Shown piece after piece: positions 44,271 to 52,564 of a stretch of DNA of 64,000 bases. A program made the position numbers and the translations under genes. The stretch is from Cellulosimicrobium sp. Marseille-Q4280 (lineage in GTDB: Bacteria; Actinomycetota; Actinomycetes; Actinomycetales; Cellulomonadaceae). The notes under the pieces are model-generated. The model saw nothing but the letters and a program-made list of their open reading frames with translations, made no database searches and was not told the origin of the DNA. The stretch is taken from NCBI RefSeq assembly GCF_943181405.1, contig NZ_CALPBY010000001.1, positions 186,001 through 250,000 of the forward strand. The letters run 5' to 3'. The first letter of the stretch is position 1. The number at the start of each line of letters is the position of its first letter.

Positions 44271-44308
44271 CGGCCGAGCGATGCACGTCGACGTGCATCG
44301 CTCGGCCG
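44271..44308. terminator. 38-nt perfect palindrome between S4 and LPMO genes
   Basis: Bases 44271-44308 form a perfect 19-bp self-complementary arm pair centred at 44289/44290 (CGGCCGAGCGATGCACGTC then its complement). It lies between the stops of the S4 gene (44237) and the first LPMO gene (44338), which converge, so it suits bidirectional termination. The arms are less GC-rich at the centre than usual terminators here. Confidence 0.8.
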
Positions 44309-44337
44309 CGGGCGCACCACCCGGCGCGCCGGGCGGG

Positions 44338-45066
44338 TCAACAGGCGCCGAGGTCCTTCCAGACGCCCCACTGGCCGCTCTGGGCGGGGTTCTCGCCCGT
44401 CGTCCACCACTTGGCCTCGTAGGTCTTCCCGCCGTGCGAGACGCGCGCGCCGCCGAGGTAGACGCCGCTCGTCGACCAGACGGGTGCTGTGCAGTCGCCG
44501 GGCGGGTCGGTCGGCGGGTCCGTGGGCGGGTCGGTGGGCCCGCCCCCACCGGTGCCGATGGTCAGGTCGACGCAGTTGTAGAACGCCATCGGCGTGTTCG
44601 ACACGTTCCAGCGGGCCAGGATCGTGTGGTTGCCCTGCGGCAGGCCGGTCAGCGTGTGCGAGATGTCGCTCGGCGGCTGCGCGCCTCCCTGGCTGAACGT
44701 CTTGAACAGCACGCCGTCGACGAAGTACTCCCACGTGCTCGTGTTGTGCGCCGCCGTGAGCCTCCACTGGAAGGTCACCGACGACCCGACCTGGGTGCGT
44801 GGCCACGGCTTGCTCGCGTCGTCGAGGATGCTGAAGCCGCTGCCGCCCGAGCACTGCATCGAGCCCTTGGCGGCCTCGACGCTCTGCGGCTCGTACCTGA
44901 TGGACCCGCAGTCGAAGGACGTGGTGCCCTTCGCGCAGTGGTCCTGCCGGCTCGGCGGCGACGTGATCCAGCCGTGCGCGGACGCGCTGGGCGCGACGAC
45001 GACGGGTGCGATGATCGCCGTCGCGCCGAGCACGGCCGCGAGGAGCGCCGCTCTGAGTCTTCGCAT
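44338..45066 (-). CDS. Secreted AA10 lytic polysaccharide monooxygenase with chitin-binding module
   Basis: 242 aa. Signal peptide 1-30 ends APSASA, leaving His31 as mature residue 1. The AA10 domain has the second copper His in LTAAHNTSTWEYF, the family segment GNHTILARWNVSNTP, and AFYNCVDL. A PTDPP linker follows, then a C-terminal CBM5/12-type module (VYLGGARVSHGGKTYEAKWW). It oxidatively cleaves crystalline chitin (or possibly cellulose) outside the cell. ATG 45066 is preceded by GGAGAGCGAG. It is highly similar to the next gene. Confidence 0.95.
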   Translation of the reverse strand: MRRLRAALLAAVLGATAIIAPVVVAPSASAHGWITSPPSRQDHCAKGTTSFDCGSIRYEPQSVEAAKGSMQCSGGSGFSILDDASKPWPRTQVGSSVTFQWRLTAAHNTSTWEYFVDGVLFKTFSQGGAQPPSDISHTLTGLPQGNHTILARWNVSNTPMAFYNCVDLTIGTGGGGPTDPPTDPPTDPPGDCTAPVWSTSGVYLGGARVSHGGKTYEAKWWTTGENPAQSGQWGVWKDLGAC

Positions 45067-45147
45067 GATGTCTCGCTCTCCATCCGGTGGTGCGGGGTCC
45101 TCGCAGGCCCGCTCCCTCGCGGGCCGCACGCGGATCGGACCCTGTCG

Positions 45148-45176
45148 ACGCTACGGAGGCGGGTCGGAACGGACAA
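45148..45176 (-). promoter_or_regulatory. Promoter of the first LPMO gene
   Basis: Reading the minus strand: TTGTCC (45171-45176), 17-bp spacer, TAGCGT (45148-45153), about 80 nt before ATG 45066. The second LPMO gene has an equivalent promoter with the same spacer length. Confidence 0.6.
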
Positions 45177-45190
45177 TCGTGTGAATCCCG

Positions 45191-45206
45191 TACGCGGCCC
45201 CCCGTA
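45191..45206. promoter_or_regulatory. Palindromic operator candidate upstream of LPMO 1
   Basis: TACGCGGCCCCCCGTA ends 14 bp from the -35 box on the upstream side, 125 nt before the start codon. The corresponding site of LPMO 2, TACGGGGATCCCCGTA, matches at 13 of 16 positions at 126 nt. It is likely a shared regulator-binding site. Confidence 0.6.
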
Positions 45207-45293
45207 CGTGCTCCGGCCCGACGGCGTCCGCCCGGGCTGGGCGGGTGCCGTCGGGCCGGGTGTGCCGGTGTGCCGGTCGGGTGCGTCAGGTCG

Positions 45294-46031
45294 TCAGCAG
45301 ACGCCGACGAGCTTCCACGGTCCCCACTCCTCGGCGCCCGGGACGTTGTTCTGGGTCCACCACTTGGCCTCGTAGACGTTGCCGTCGTAGGAGATCTTCG
45401 CCCCACCGGTGTAGACGGAGGACGCGGACCACGCGGCGTCGGTGCACTCGCCCGGCTCGGGGTCGGTCGGCGGGTCGGTGGGGTCGGGGTCGGGCTCGCC
45501 CGGGTCGGTCCCGCCCGCCGTCACGGTGATGTCGACGCAGTTGTAGAACGCGTTGACGGTGTTCGACACGTTCCAGCGCGCGAGGATCGTGTGGTTGCCC
45601 GCCGGCAGCCCGGTGAGCGTGTGCGAGATGTCCTTCGGCGGCTGCACCCCGCCCCCGTCGAACGTCTTGAACAGCGTGCCGTCCACGAAGTACTCCCACA
45701 CGCTCGTCGCGTGGTTCGCGGTGAGGTTCCACTGGAACGTCACCGTGCTGCCCGTGGTCGTCCGCGGCCAGGGCTTGCTCGCGTCGTCGAGGATCGCGTA
45801 GCCGCTGCCGCCGGAGCACTGCATCGAGCCCTTGGGGGCCTCGACGCTCTGGGGCTCGTACTCGATGGACCCGCAGTCGAAGGACGTGGTGCCCTTCGCG
45901 CAGTGGTCCTGGCGGCTCGGCGGGGAGGTGATCCAGCCGTGGGCGGAGGCGGACGGGGCGACGACGATCGGGGCGACGATCGCCGTCGCGCCGAGGATCG
46001 CGGCGACGAGGGCCGCGCGGAGCCTTCTCAT
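45294..46031 (-). CDS. Secreted AA10 lytic polysaccharide monooxygenase with chitin-binding module
   Basis: 245 aa, paralog of the gene at 44338. Signal peptide 1-30 (APSASA), mature His31 (HGWITSPPSRQDHCAKG), second copper His in LTANHATSVWEYF, then AFYNCVDI. The linker is more acidic (EPDPDPTDPPTDPEPG), and the CBM5/12 module reads VYTGGAKISYDGNVYEAKWW. Divergence in linker and binding module suggests different substrate presentation. ATG 46031 is preceded by AGAGAGCGAG. Confidence 0.95.
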   Translation of the reverse strand: MRRLRAALVAAILGATAIVAPIVVAPSASAHGWITSPPSRQDHCAKGTTSFDCGSIEYEPQSVEAPKGSMQCSGGSGYAILDDASKPWPRTTTGSTVTFQWNLTANHATSVWEYFVDGTLFKTFDGGGVQPPKDISHTLTGLPAGNHTILARWNVSNTVNAFYNCVDITVTAGGTDPGEPDPDPTDPPTDPEPGECTDAAWSASSVYTGGAKISYDGNVYEAKWWTQNNVPGAEEWGPWKLVGVC

Positions 46032-46103
46032 GGGGACTCGCTCTCTGGTTCGGGGTGGGCCGACACCGCAGGGAGTCCGTGCTGTCGGCCGTTGACCCGA
46101 CGA

Positions 46104-46132
46104 ACGGTAGGCACGCGTCGCCGCCGCCTCAA
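46104..46132 (-). promoter_or_regulatory. Promoter of the second LPMO gene
   Basis: Minus strand: TTGAGG (46127-46132), 17-bp spacer, TACCGT (46104-46109), 73 nt before ATG 46031. The shared layout with LPMO 1 supports both assignments. Confidence 0.6.
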
Positions 46133-46156
46133 CGTCGGGGCGGGCCGCTCCGCGGC

Positions 46157-46172
46157 TACGGGGATCCCCGTA
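46157..46172. promoter_or_regulatory. 16-bp perfect palindrome upstream of LPMO 2
   Basis: TACGGGGATCCCCGTA is perfectly self-complementary, 24 bp upstream of the -35 box and 126 nt before ATG 46031. Compared with LPMO 1 it is 10 bp further from the -35, one helical turn, so both sites face the same side of the promoter. Confidence 0.65.
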
Positions 46173-46390
46173 CGAGCACGTCCCGTTCGCCGGGATGACG
46201 CCGTTCGGGCGGCGTGCGGGCCGGTCGTCGCGGAGGTCGCCGGTCGCGTGGAGGAGCGAGATCGTGTGGGGATCACGTACCCCGGGCCGGAGGTCCGGGC
46301 CGGTGGCACGGGCCGCTTCCTCGGACCGGTGCTCCGACGCGCGGGAACCCGACGGTCGCGCCCGGCTCGACGGCCGTGCCACGCGGAGGC
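46173..46390. other. Non-coding gap between LPMO 2 promoter and acyltransferase 3' end
   Basis: No credible gene is seen. It holds an inverted repeat GTGGCACGG (46303-46311) and CCGTGCCAC (46374-46382), 63 bp apart; the second arm lies just past the acyltransferase stop. A long-range terminator or an unknown element is possible. Confidence 0.4.
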
Positions 46391-46981
46391 TCAGTCGGCC
46401 GCGCCGGGCGGCGCGTCCTCCTCGCGCAGGCGCGGCTCGGTGCGCGACGCCGGTCGCAGCCCGGACTTGTCGGCGTAGAAGGCGCGCACGACGTCCATGT
46501 CGGCGCGCACGTCGCCCGTGAGCTCGACGGTCGGGCCGAGGCCGGTCGTCATGGTCGTGCGGTCGACGTACCCGAGCGTCACGGGCAGCCCGGCCTCGCG
46601 CGCGATGCGGTAGAAGCCGGACTTCCAGTACGTGCCGGCGCCGCGCGTGCCCTCGGGCGTGACGACGAGGGAGAAGACCTCGCCTGCGGCGAGGCGCGCG
46701 ACGACGTCGGTCACGACCCGGCTCGGGTCCCGCCGGTCGACGGGGATGCCCCCGAGCGCGCGCATGACCGGTCCGGCCGGCCCGGCGAACAGCGAGTGCT
46801 TGCCGAGCCAGCGGAAGCGGATGCCCGTGCGCCACGCGATCGCGAGCATGAGGACGAAGTCCCAGTTCGACGTGTGTGGCGCGCCGATCAGGAGCGTCGG
46901 ACGGCGGGTGTCGTACGGCTGGGAGCGCAAGGTCCAGCGGCTCGTCGCCCAGTAGGCGCGGGCGATGGCTCGGCGGATCAC
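46391..46981 (-). CDS. 1-acyl-sn-glycerol-3-phosphate acyltransferase family protein
   Basis: 196 aa. The catalytic H-x4-D motif is in GAPHTSNWDFVLML; LGGIPVDRRDP and VVTPEGTRG are the second and third acyltransferase blocks. It lacks a large N-terminal membrane domain, so it is a short PlsC-like enzyme, probably membrane-associated. The start is GTG 46981, with TACCGT at 46988-46993 6 nt upstream (leaderless). It is divergent from the ROK operon. The precise lipid substrate is unknown. Confidence 0.88.
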   Translation of the reverse strand: MIRRAIARAYWATSRWTLRSQPYDTRRPTLLIGAPHTSNWDFVLMLAIAWRTGIRFRWLGKHSLFAGPAGPVMRALGGIPVDRRDPSRVVTDVVARLAAGEVFSLVVTPEGTRGAGTYWKSGFYRIAREAGLPVTLGYVDRTTMTTGLGPTVELTGDVRADMDVVRAFYADKSGLRPASRTEPRLREEDAPPGAAD

Positions 46982-47164
46982 CCCGTCACGGTACCCGTGC
47001 GCCGCGCCGGGTCCGCCATCCCGGCGTCCTGGGCGCACGCCGGTCCACAGCGCGGGCGGATGCCGTCGACAACCGTCCCGGCGGATCGCTACCCTCCCGA
47101 GGAGGTCGGCCACCCGACCGAGCGCGCTGCTTCCCGGCGCACACCGACCGTCGACGGAGACCAG

Positions 47165-48397
47165 ATGGACACGCTGCCAGCAGGTTCCCCCGCGCACCTG
47201 CGCACGCTCAACGCCCGCGCCGTGCTCGACTCGCTGGGCCGGGAGGACGCGCTCAGCCGGCCGGACGTCGCCGCGGCCACCGGGCTCGCGCGGAGCGCGG
47301 TCACCCAGACGCTGCGTGCGCTGGTCACGACGGGCGTCGTGACCGAGGCCGGGATCGACCGGGAGCGTCGCGGGCCTGCGGCGACCCGGTACCGGGTCGA
47401 CCCCGACCACGGGTTCGGGCTCGGGGTCGACGTCGCGCGCGACCGCGTGCGGGTCGCGCTCGTCGACGTCACCGGCGCGGTGCGGGCGCGCGCTGAGCGC
47501 CGGGACGTCGCCGCGACCCCCGTCGCGCGGGCGCGGGCCGCCGCCGAGCTCGGGCGCGGCTGCGTGGCCGACGTGGCGACGCGCCTCGGGCGGGAGACGG
47601 GCATCGAGGTGAGCCGCGCGGTCGCGGCGGTGCCGGCGATCGTCGGGAGCGACCAGGAGACCGTCCGGCGCGTCCCGGGCTTCGAGAAGGGCGGGACGAC
47701 GCTCCACGACGCGCTCGTCGACGCACTGGGCTGCCCGGTCGCGCTCGAGAACGACCTGAACCTCGCCGCGCTCGCCGAGCAGCGCGACGGCGTCGCCGTC
47801 GGCGTGCCGACCTTCGTCGCGCTCGGGCTGGGCGGGGGGTTCGGCGCCGGGGTCGTGGTCGACGGGAAGCTGCACCGCGGAGCCGCGGGCGGGGCGGGCG
47901 AGGTCTCGTTCCTGCCCCACCCCGAACGGCCCCTCGGGTCCGAGGTCCTCGGCGCGGTGTCGATCCGTGCCATCGCCAAGGAGAACGGGCTGCCGGAGGA
48001 CGTGACGGTCCGCGACGTGGTCGACCGCGCCGAACGGGGCGACGGGGCCGCCTCGGACGTCCTGGACCTGGTCGCGGAGCGGATCGCCGTCGTCACGGCG
48101 ACGATCGCCCTCGTCGTCGAGCCCGAGCTGTTCGTCCTCACCGACCAGGCGGCTCGGGCACCGATCGCGGACCGCGTGACGCGCTTCCTCGCCGACCGGG
48201 TCGCCGTCCTCGGCCTGCGCGTCGCCCCGTCCACGCTCGGGGCGGACGCGGTCGTCGTGGGCGCCGCCCGTGCGGCGAGCGACGCGCTGCGCGACGACGT
48301 GGTCCGGGCCGCCGTGGCCGTCGACGTCGCCCCCGCGGACGGTGCGAGCGGCGGGGAGACCGCCGACGAGCCCGAGGCCGCCGAGGCCGTGTCGTGA
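47165..48397 (+). CDS. ROK family transcriptional regulator (NagC/XylR-type)
   Basis: 410 aa. Residues 12-70 form a winged helix (NARAVLDSLGREDALSRPDVAAATGLARSAVTQTLRAL in parts), followed by a sugar-kinase-like ROK fold (LGLGGGFGAGVVVDGKLHRGAAGGAGEVSFLP in parts). The zinc motif C-x-C-x4-C of sugar kinases is not seen; this fits a regulator. A promoter TCGACA-18 bp-TACCCT lies at 47066-47095. It is followed without a gap by a deacetylase and a sugar transporter, so it probably senses an amino sugar or oligosaccharide and regulates this operon. Confidence 0.9.
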   Translation: MDTLPAGSPAHLRTLNARAVLDSLGREDALSRPDVAAATGLARSAVTQTLRALVTTGVVTEAGIDRERRGPAATRYRVDPDHGFGLGVDVARDRVRVALVDVTGAVRARAERRDVAATPVARARAAAELGRGCVADVATRLGRETGIEVSRAVAAVPAIVGSDQETVRRVPGFEKGGTTLHDALVDALGCPVALENDLNLAALAEQRDGVAVGVPTFVALGLGGGFGAGVVVDGKLHRGAAGGAGEVSFLPHPERPLGSEVLGAVSIRAIAKENGLPEDVTVRDVVDRAERGDGAASDVLDLVAERIAVVTATIALVVEPELFVLTDQAARAPIADRVTRFLADRVAVLGLRVAPSTLGADAVVVGAARAASDALRDDVVRAAVAVDVAPADGASGGETADEPEAAEAVS

Positions 48398-49317
48398 CCG
48401 TGCCGCTGACGTCGCGCCTCGGTCTCGACCCCGGCACGCGCGCGATCATCCTCAACGCCGACGACTACGGCATGTGCCGGGCCGCGAACCGCGCGGTCGA
48501 GGAGCTGCTGCTGGCGGGCCACGTCGACTCCGCCTCGCTCATGGTCCCGTGCGCGTGGGCGCCCGACGCGCTCGCGTTCGCCGCCACGCACCCGCAGGCC
48601 GACGTCGGCGTCCACCTCGTCCTGACGAGCGAGTGGTCGCGGTACCGGTGGCGCCCGCTCACCGGGACGGGCACGTCCCTGGTCGACGCCGCGGGGTACT
48701 TCCCCGCCGACGTCGCCACCGTCGAGCGGCAGGCCCGCGACGAGGACGTCGCGGCCGAGCTCGCCGCCCAGCTCGACGCGGCGCTCGCCGCGGGGGTCGA
48801 GGTCTCGCACCTCGACAACCACATGGGTTCGGTCTACGGCCTCGAGACGGGCCGCACGTTCCTGCCCCAGGTCTTCGAGCTCGCGGCGCGGCACGGGCTG
48901 CCGTTCCGGCTCCCGCGGACGACCGACGGGATGGCGCTGCCTCCCGGTGACCTCCAGCCCGTCCTCGAGGAGGCGACGGCAGCGGCCGACGCCCTCGGCG
49001 TCGTCCTGCCCGACCGGCTGTGGACGCACCCGTTCGCGCTCGCGGGCGAGGGCACGCCGGGCGAGGAGGACTACGCGGAGGTCAAGGCCGGATTCCTCGA
49101 CCTCCTGCGCCGCGTCCCGGCGGGGGTCACCGAGATCTACCTGCACCCCATGCTCGACGACGACGAGCTCGCCGACGTCGCCGACTACGGCGTGCCCAAG
49201 CGGGGCTTCGAGCACCGTCTGCTCGCCGACCCGGACGTCGCCGCCCTCATCGCGACCGAGGGGATCGTGCGGGTGGGCTGGCGCGACCTGCGCGCGGTGC
49301 AGCGGGGTGAGCGGTGA
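48394..49317 (+). CDS. YdjC/ChbG family carbohydrate deacetylase
   Basis: 307 aa. The metal-binding motif is AIILNADDYGMCRAANRAVEE (Asp-Asp near the start), with His in VGVHLVLTSEW, HLDNHMGSVYG, and IYLHPMLDDDEL. ChbG deacetylates chitooligosaccharides such as chitobiose; other members act on various acetylated sugars. GTG 48394 overlaps the ROK stop (GTGA), and its own stop overlaps the next start. With LPMOs close by, a chitin-oligosaccharide role is plausible. Confidence 0.9.
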   Translation: MTVPLTSRLGLDPGTRAIILNADDYGMCRAANRAVEELLLAGHVDSASLMVPCAWAPDALAFAATHPQADVGVHLVLTSEWSRYRWRPLTGTGTSLVDAAGYFPADVATVERQARDEDVAAELAAQLDAALAAGVEVSHLDNHMGSVYGLETGRTFLPQVFELAARHGLPFRLPRTTDGMALPPGDLQPVLEEATAAADALGVVLPDRLWTHPFALAGEGTPGEEDYAEVKAGFLDLLRRVPAGVTEIYLHPMLDDDELADVADYGVPKRGFEHRLLADPDVAALIATEGIVRVGWRDLRAVQRGER

Positions 49318-50792
49318 GCGGCTCCGCGGACGGGCCTCCGACCCCGGACGGCCCTCCGACCTCGCGCGGCCACGCGGCGTCGGGCACGGGACTGCTCGCC
49401 GCGGTGCGCGACCGTCGGCTCGTCGGACCTCCGACGCGGGCGCAGCGCGTCGCGTACGGCGCGTCCGCGTTCCCTGCCAACCTCCTGCTGCAGACGTTCT
49501 CCGCGTTCGTCGTGTACTTCTACGTCGACCACCTCGGCGTGCCCCCGGGCTGGGTCGCGGGCGCGATGGTCGCGCACGGGGTGCTCAACGCGCTGCTCAA
49601 CCCGCTCGTGGGCGCGGCGTCCGACCGGCGGCGCACGCGCTGGGGCCGGCGCGTGCCGTGGATCGGGCTGGGCGTGGTACCCCTCGTCGTGGCGTTCGCC
49701 CTCGTGTGGATGCCGCCGCCGTTCGGGCCTGCGGGCCTCGTCGCGTGGTTCCTCGTGGTCGTCGCGGTGTACGACGTCGCGTACGTCGTCGTGGTCCTCA
49801 ACGTCTCGGCGCTGTTCCCCGAGCTCTTCCGCACGACGGCGGAGCGCGCCCGGGGCAACGTGCCCCGCCAGGTCTTCGGGCTCGTCGGCATGATCCTCGG
49901 CACGGCCGGCGCGCCGCTGCTGTACGGGACGCTCGGCTGGACGTGGATGGCCGTCGCGCTCGCCGTCGTCAGCCTCGCGTTCTTCGTCTGGTCGTTCGCC
50001 GGGATGGTCGAGCGGCCGGTGGACGAGGCCGTGGTGCGCGAGCGCGAGGCGGGCGTGGGACTGCGCGACCAGCTGCGCTACACGTTCGCGAACCGCGCCT
50101 TCGTCACCTACGTGCTCGGCTCGCTCCTGCTGCAGAGCACGACGGCGATCGTCCTCGCCGCCGTGCCGTTCTACGTGCGGTACGTGCTCGGCGGGGCCGA
50201 GGCCGACGCGACGCTCCTCCTCGCACCGATCTTCGTCGCCGCGATCCCGTCCATCCTCGGCTGGTCGTGGGTCGTGCGCCGCGTCGGGCCCCGGACGGCG
50301 ATGCTCTGGGTGGTCGCGGTGTACGGCCTCGCGACGACGCTGTACCTGGTCCCGACGACCGTCGTCGGGGCGGCCGTCGCCGGGCTGGCGGTCGGGGTCG
50401 GTGTCGCCGGGCTCATGCAGGTGCTCGAGGTGGCGCTCGCCCAGGTGATCGACGACGACGAGCGCCGGACCGGCCTGCGCCGCGAGGGCATGTACTTCGG
50501 CGCGAACGGGTTCGTCGTGCGCGGCTCGGTCATCGTGCAGGCGGTGCTGGTCGCCGCAGTGCTCGGCGCGAGCGGGTACGTCGAGGGCGCCGCGACGCAG
50601 GCTCCCGAGGTGGCGACGGGCGTGCGGCTGCTCCTCGGCGCCGTCCCCGTGGCGCTCGCGGCGCTCGCGTTCGCGTGCTTCTGGCTCTACCCGCTGCGCG
50701 GGCGGGGCGACGGAGACGGCGAGGTGCCGGTCGCCGAGGCGGTCGCCGACGCCGCAGCCTCGCCCACGGCGTCCGACCCCCTGCCGAGGTAG
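49314..50792 (+). CDS. GPH-family sugar:cation symporter
   Basis: 492 aa with about 12 membrane helices. Glycoside-pentoside-hexuronide motifs include NLLLQTFSAFVVYFYVDHLG, NPLVGAASDRRRTRWGRRVPWI with the basic loop, and KTG-like REGMYFGANGFVVRGSV. An N-terminal 45-residue tail is Pro-rich. GTG 49314 overlaps the deacetylase stop. The stop is TAG, inside the first unit of a 21-bp repeat array. It probably imports the oligosaccharide whose deacetylase is encoded beside it. Confidence 0.9.
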   Translation: MSGSADGPPTPDGPPTSRGHAASGTGLLAAVRDRRLVGPPTRAQRVAYGASAFPANLLLQTFSAFVVYFYVDHLGVPPGWVAGAMVAHGVLNALLNPLVGAASDRRRTRWGRRVPWIGLGVVPLVVAFALVWMPPPFGPAGLVAWFLVVVAVYDVAYVVVVLNVSALFPELFRTTAERARGNVPRQVFGLVGMILGTAGAPLLYGTLGWTWMAVALAVVSLAFFVWSFAGMVERPVDEAVVREREAGVGLRDQLRYTFANRAFVTYVLGSLLLQSTTAIVLAAVPFYVRYVLGGAEADATLLLAPIFVAAIPSILGWSWVVRRVGPRTAMLWVVAVYGLATTLYLVPTTVVGAAVAGLAVGVGVAGLMQVLEVALAQVIDDDERRTGLRREGMYFGANGFVVRGSVIVQAVLVAAVLGASGYVEGAATQAPEVATGVRLLLGAVPVALAALAFACFWLYPLRGRGDGDGEVPVAEAVADAAASPTASDPLPR

Positions 50793-50953
50793 TACCCCGG
50801 CACCGCGAGGTAGTACCTCAGCACCGCGAGGTAGTACCCCGGTCGCGCGGGGTAGTACCCCGGTCGCGGGGGGTAGTACCCCGGTCGCGGGGGGTAGTAC
50901 CCGGGTTGCGCGGGGTAGTACCCCGGTTGCGGGGGTTCGTACCCGCGGTACTA
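50786..50953. repeat. 21-bp palindromic repeat array 1, between convergent genes
   Basis: Seven clear units start at 50786, 50807, 50828, 50849, 50870, 50891 and 50912, exactly 21 bp apart, with a decayed eighth at about 50933. The core is GRGGTA-G-TACCYC, and pairs co-vary (GAGG with CCTC in unit 2; GGGG with CCCC in units 4, 5 and 7). One unit in the opposite orientation (CGTAGTACCGCGG on the minus strand) ends the array and gives the MarR gene its TAG stop; the GPH gene stop is in the first unit. Confidence 0.92.
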
Positions 50954-51520
50954 CGTCGCGGGGTGGGTGGTTCCTCCGGGCCCGGCGAGCTCGTCCTCCG
51001 CGACGGCGCACAGGTCCGTGCCGGCGTCGACGTCGCGCAGGTCGCACGCGACCCGGCGCATGAGCAGGCGGAAGGAGTGGCGCTCCTCGGGCGAGAGCGT
51101 CCGCAGGAGCGCGTCCTCGGCGTCGCGCACCTGCGTGGCGAGCTCGGCGAGCCGACGGCGCCCGAGGGCCGTCGCGACGATGCGACGCGCCCGCCGGTCG
51201 GCCGGGTTCTGCTGCCGCTCGACGAGCCCGGCGGCGACGAGGTCGTCGACGAGGTAGGTCATGACCGTGCGGTCGATGCCGTGGCGCTCCGCGAGCGCGA
51301 GCTGGGTGGGCTGGTCGCCCTGGACGACGGACACCAGGACCTGGTACCCGCGCGTGCCGTGCGGCACGTCGACGAGCGCCTCCTCGACGGTCGCACGGTA
51401 GGCGCGCAGCAGGACGCCGAGGTGCCAGCCCAGGTCTTCGAGGTGCCCGGGCGTCGGCGCGAGGGCGGGGCCGTCGTCGGGCGTCCCCGGGTGCGTCGTC
51501 GGCTCTGTGGACGTGGACAT
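50951..51520 (-). CDS. MarR-family transcriptional regulator
   Basis: 189 aa. Winged helix: TRGYQVLVSVVQGDQPTQLALAERHGIDRTVMTYLVDDL in parts, with the wing GLVERQQNPADRRARRIVATA. The C-terminal helices are extended and acidic. TACCCT at 51527-51532 is 6 nt before ATG 51520, supporting a leaderless start. It is divergent from the LLM flavoenzyme operon and probably regulates it. Its stop TAG is in a 21-bp repeat unit. Confidence 0.9.
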   Translation of the reverse strand: MSTSTEPTTHPGTPDDGPALAPTPGHLEDLGWHLGVLLRAYRATVEEALVDVPHGTRGYQVLVSVVQGDQPTQLALAERHGIDRTVMTYLVDDLVAAGLVERQQNPADRRARRIVATALGRRRLAELATQVRDAEDALLRTLSPEERHSFRLLMRRVACDLRDVDAGTDLCAVAEDELAGPGGTTHPAT

Positions 51521-51546
51521 GCGCCCAGGGTACCGCGGGAATGCTG

Positions 51547-51591
51547 TTGCGCCACCTATCTGTTACGGATATGTTCTGCTCGACAACACAT
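51547..51591 (+). promoter_or_regulatory. Promoter and candidate MarR site ahead of the LLM operon
   Basis: TTGCGC (51547-51552), 17-bp spacer, TATGTT (51570-51575). The -10 overlaps TGTT-CTGCTCGAC-AACA (51572-51588), a dyad that could bind the divergent MarR protein and block transcription. The region is AT-rich for this genome. Confidence 0.5.
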
Positions 51592-51608
51592 CTTCGGATC
51601 GAGGACGC

Positions 51609-52562
51609 ATGGACTACGGCCACGAGCTCCGCTTCGGCTCCTTCATCACCCCGTCGGCGGCGTCACCCCGCGACGTCGTCGACCTCGCCGTGCTCTCGGA
51701 GCAGGTCGGGCTGGACCTCGTGACGTTCCAGGACCACCCGTACCAGCCGGGCTTCCTCGACACGTGGACCCTCATGAGCTGGGTCGCGGCCCGCACCGAG
51801 CGCGTGCGGATCGCCGGCAACGTCCTCAACCTCCCGCTGCGCCCGCCGAGCGTGCTCGCACGGTCCGTCGCGAGCCTCGACCGGCTCTCGGGCGGCCGGG
51901 TCGAGCTCGGTCTCGGCGCGGGCGGGTTCTGGGACCCCATCGTCGCGATGGGCGGCGAGCGCCTCACGCCGGGGGAGAGCGTCGAGGCCCTCGACGAGGC
52001 GATCGACGTGATCCGCGGGCTGTGGGACACGTCCACCCGCGACCGGCTCGTCGCCGGCGGCGAGCACCACCGTGTCGACGGCGCCAAGCGCGGACCTGCG
52101 CCCGCGCACGACGTCGAGATCTGGGTCGGTGCGCTCAAGCCGCGCATGCTGCGCCTCGTCGGCCGGACCGCGGACGGCTGGCTGCCGTCGCTCGCCTACC
52201 TGCAGAGCTTCGAGGCCCTCGCGCGCGGCAACGCGGCGATCGACGACGCCGCCCGAGACGCCGGGCGCGACCCCTCCGCGATCCGCCGTCTGCTCAACGT
52301 GGGTGGCCGTTTCACGGCCGATCGTGGCAGCGGCTTCCTCCAGGGGCCGCCGCAGCAGTGGGCCGAGCAGGTCGCCGCCGTGACGCTCGAGCACGGCGTC
52401 TCGACGTACGTCGTGGCGGGCGACGACCCGACGACGCTCGCCGTCGTCGGCCAGGAGGTCGCCCCCGCGGCGCGCGAGCTCGTCGCAGCAGAGCGCGGCA
52501 CGACCGGTACCGCGGGAGCCAGCAGCACCAGCAGCACCAGCAGCACCGCCGAGGAGGCCTGA
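51609..52562 (+). CDS. LLM class (luciferase-like) flavin-dependent oxidoreductase
   Basis: 317 aa. TIM-barrel features: MDYGHELRFGSFITPS, GLDLVTFQDHPYQPGFLDTW, GLGAGGFWDPIVAMGG, and EIWVGALKPRMLRLVGRTADGW in parts. Members use reduced FMN or F420. The last 20 residues are Ser/Thr repeats from a 9-bp DNA repeat (AGCAGCACC). ATG 51609 follows GAGGACGC. It is closely similar to the N-terminal half of the next gene. Confidence 0.9.
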   Translation: MDYGHELRFGSFITPSAASPRDVVDLAVLSEQVGLDLVTFQDHPYQPGFLDTWTLMSWVAARTERVRIAGNVLNLPLRPPSVLARSVASLDRLSGGRVELGLGAGGFWDPIVAMGGERLTPGESVEALDEAIDVIRGLWDTSTRDRLVAGGEHHRVDGAKRGPAPAHDVEIWVGALKPRMLRLVGRTADGWLPSLAYLQSFEALARGNAAIDDAARDAGRDPSAIRRLLNVGGRFTADRGSGFLQGPPQQWAEQVAAVTLEHGVSTYVVAGDDPTTLAVVGQEVAPAARELVAAERGTTGTAGASSTSSTSSTAEEA

Positions 52563-52564
52563 GC

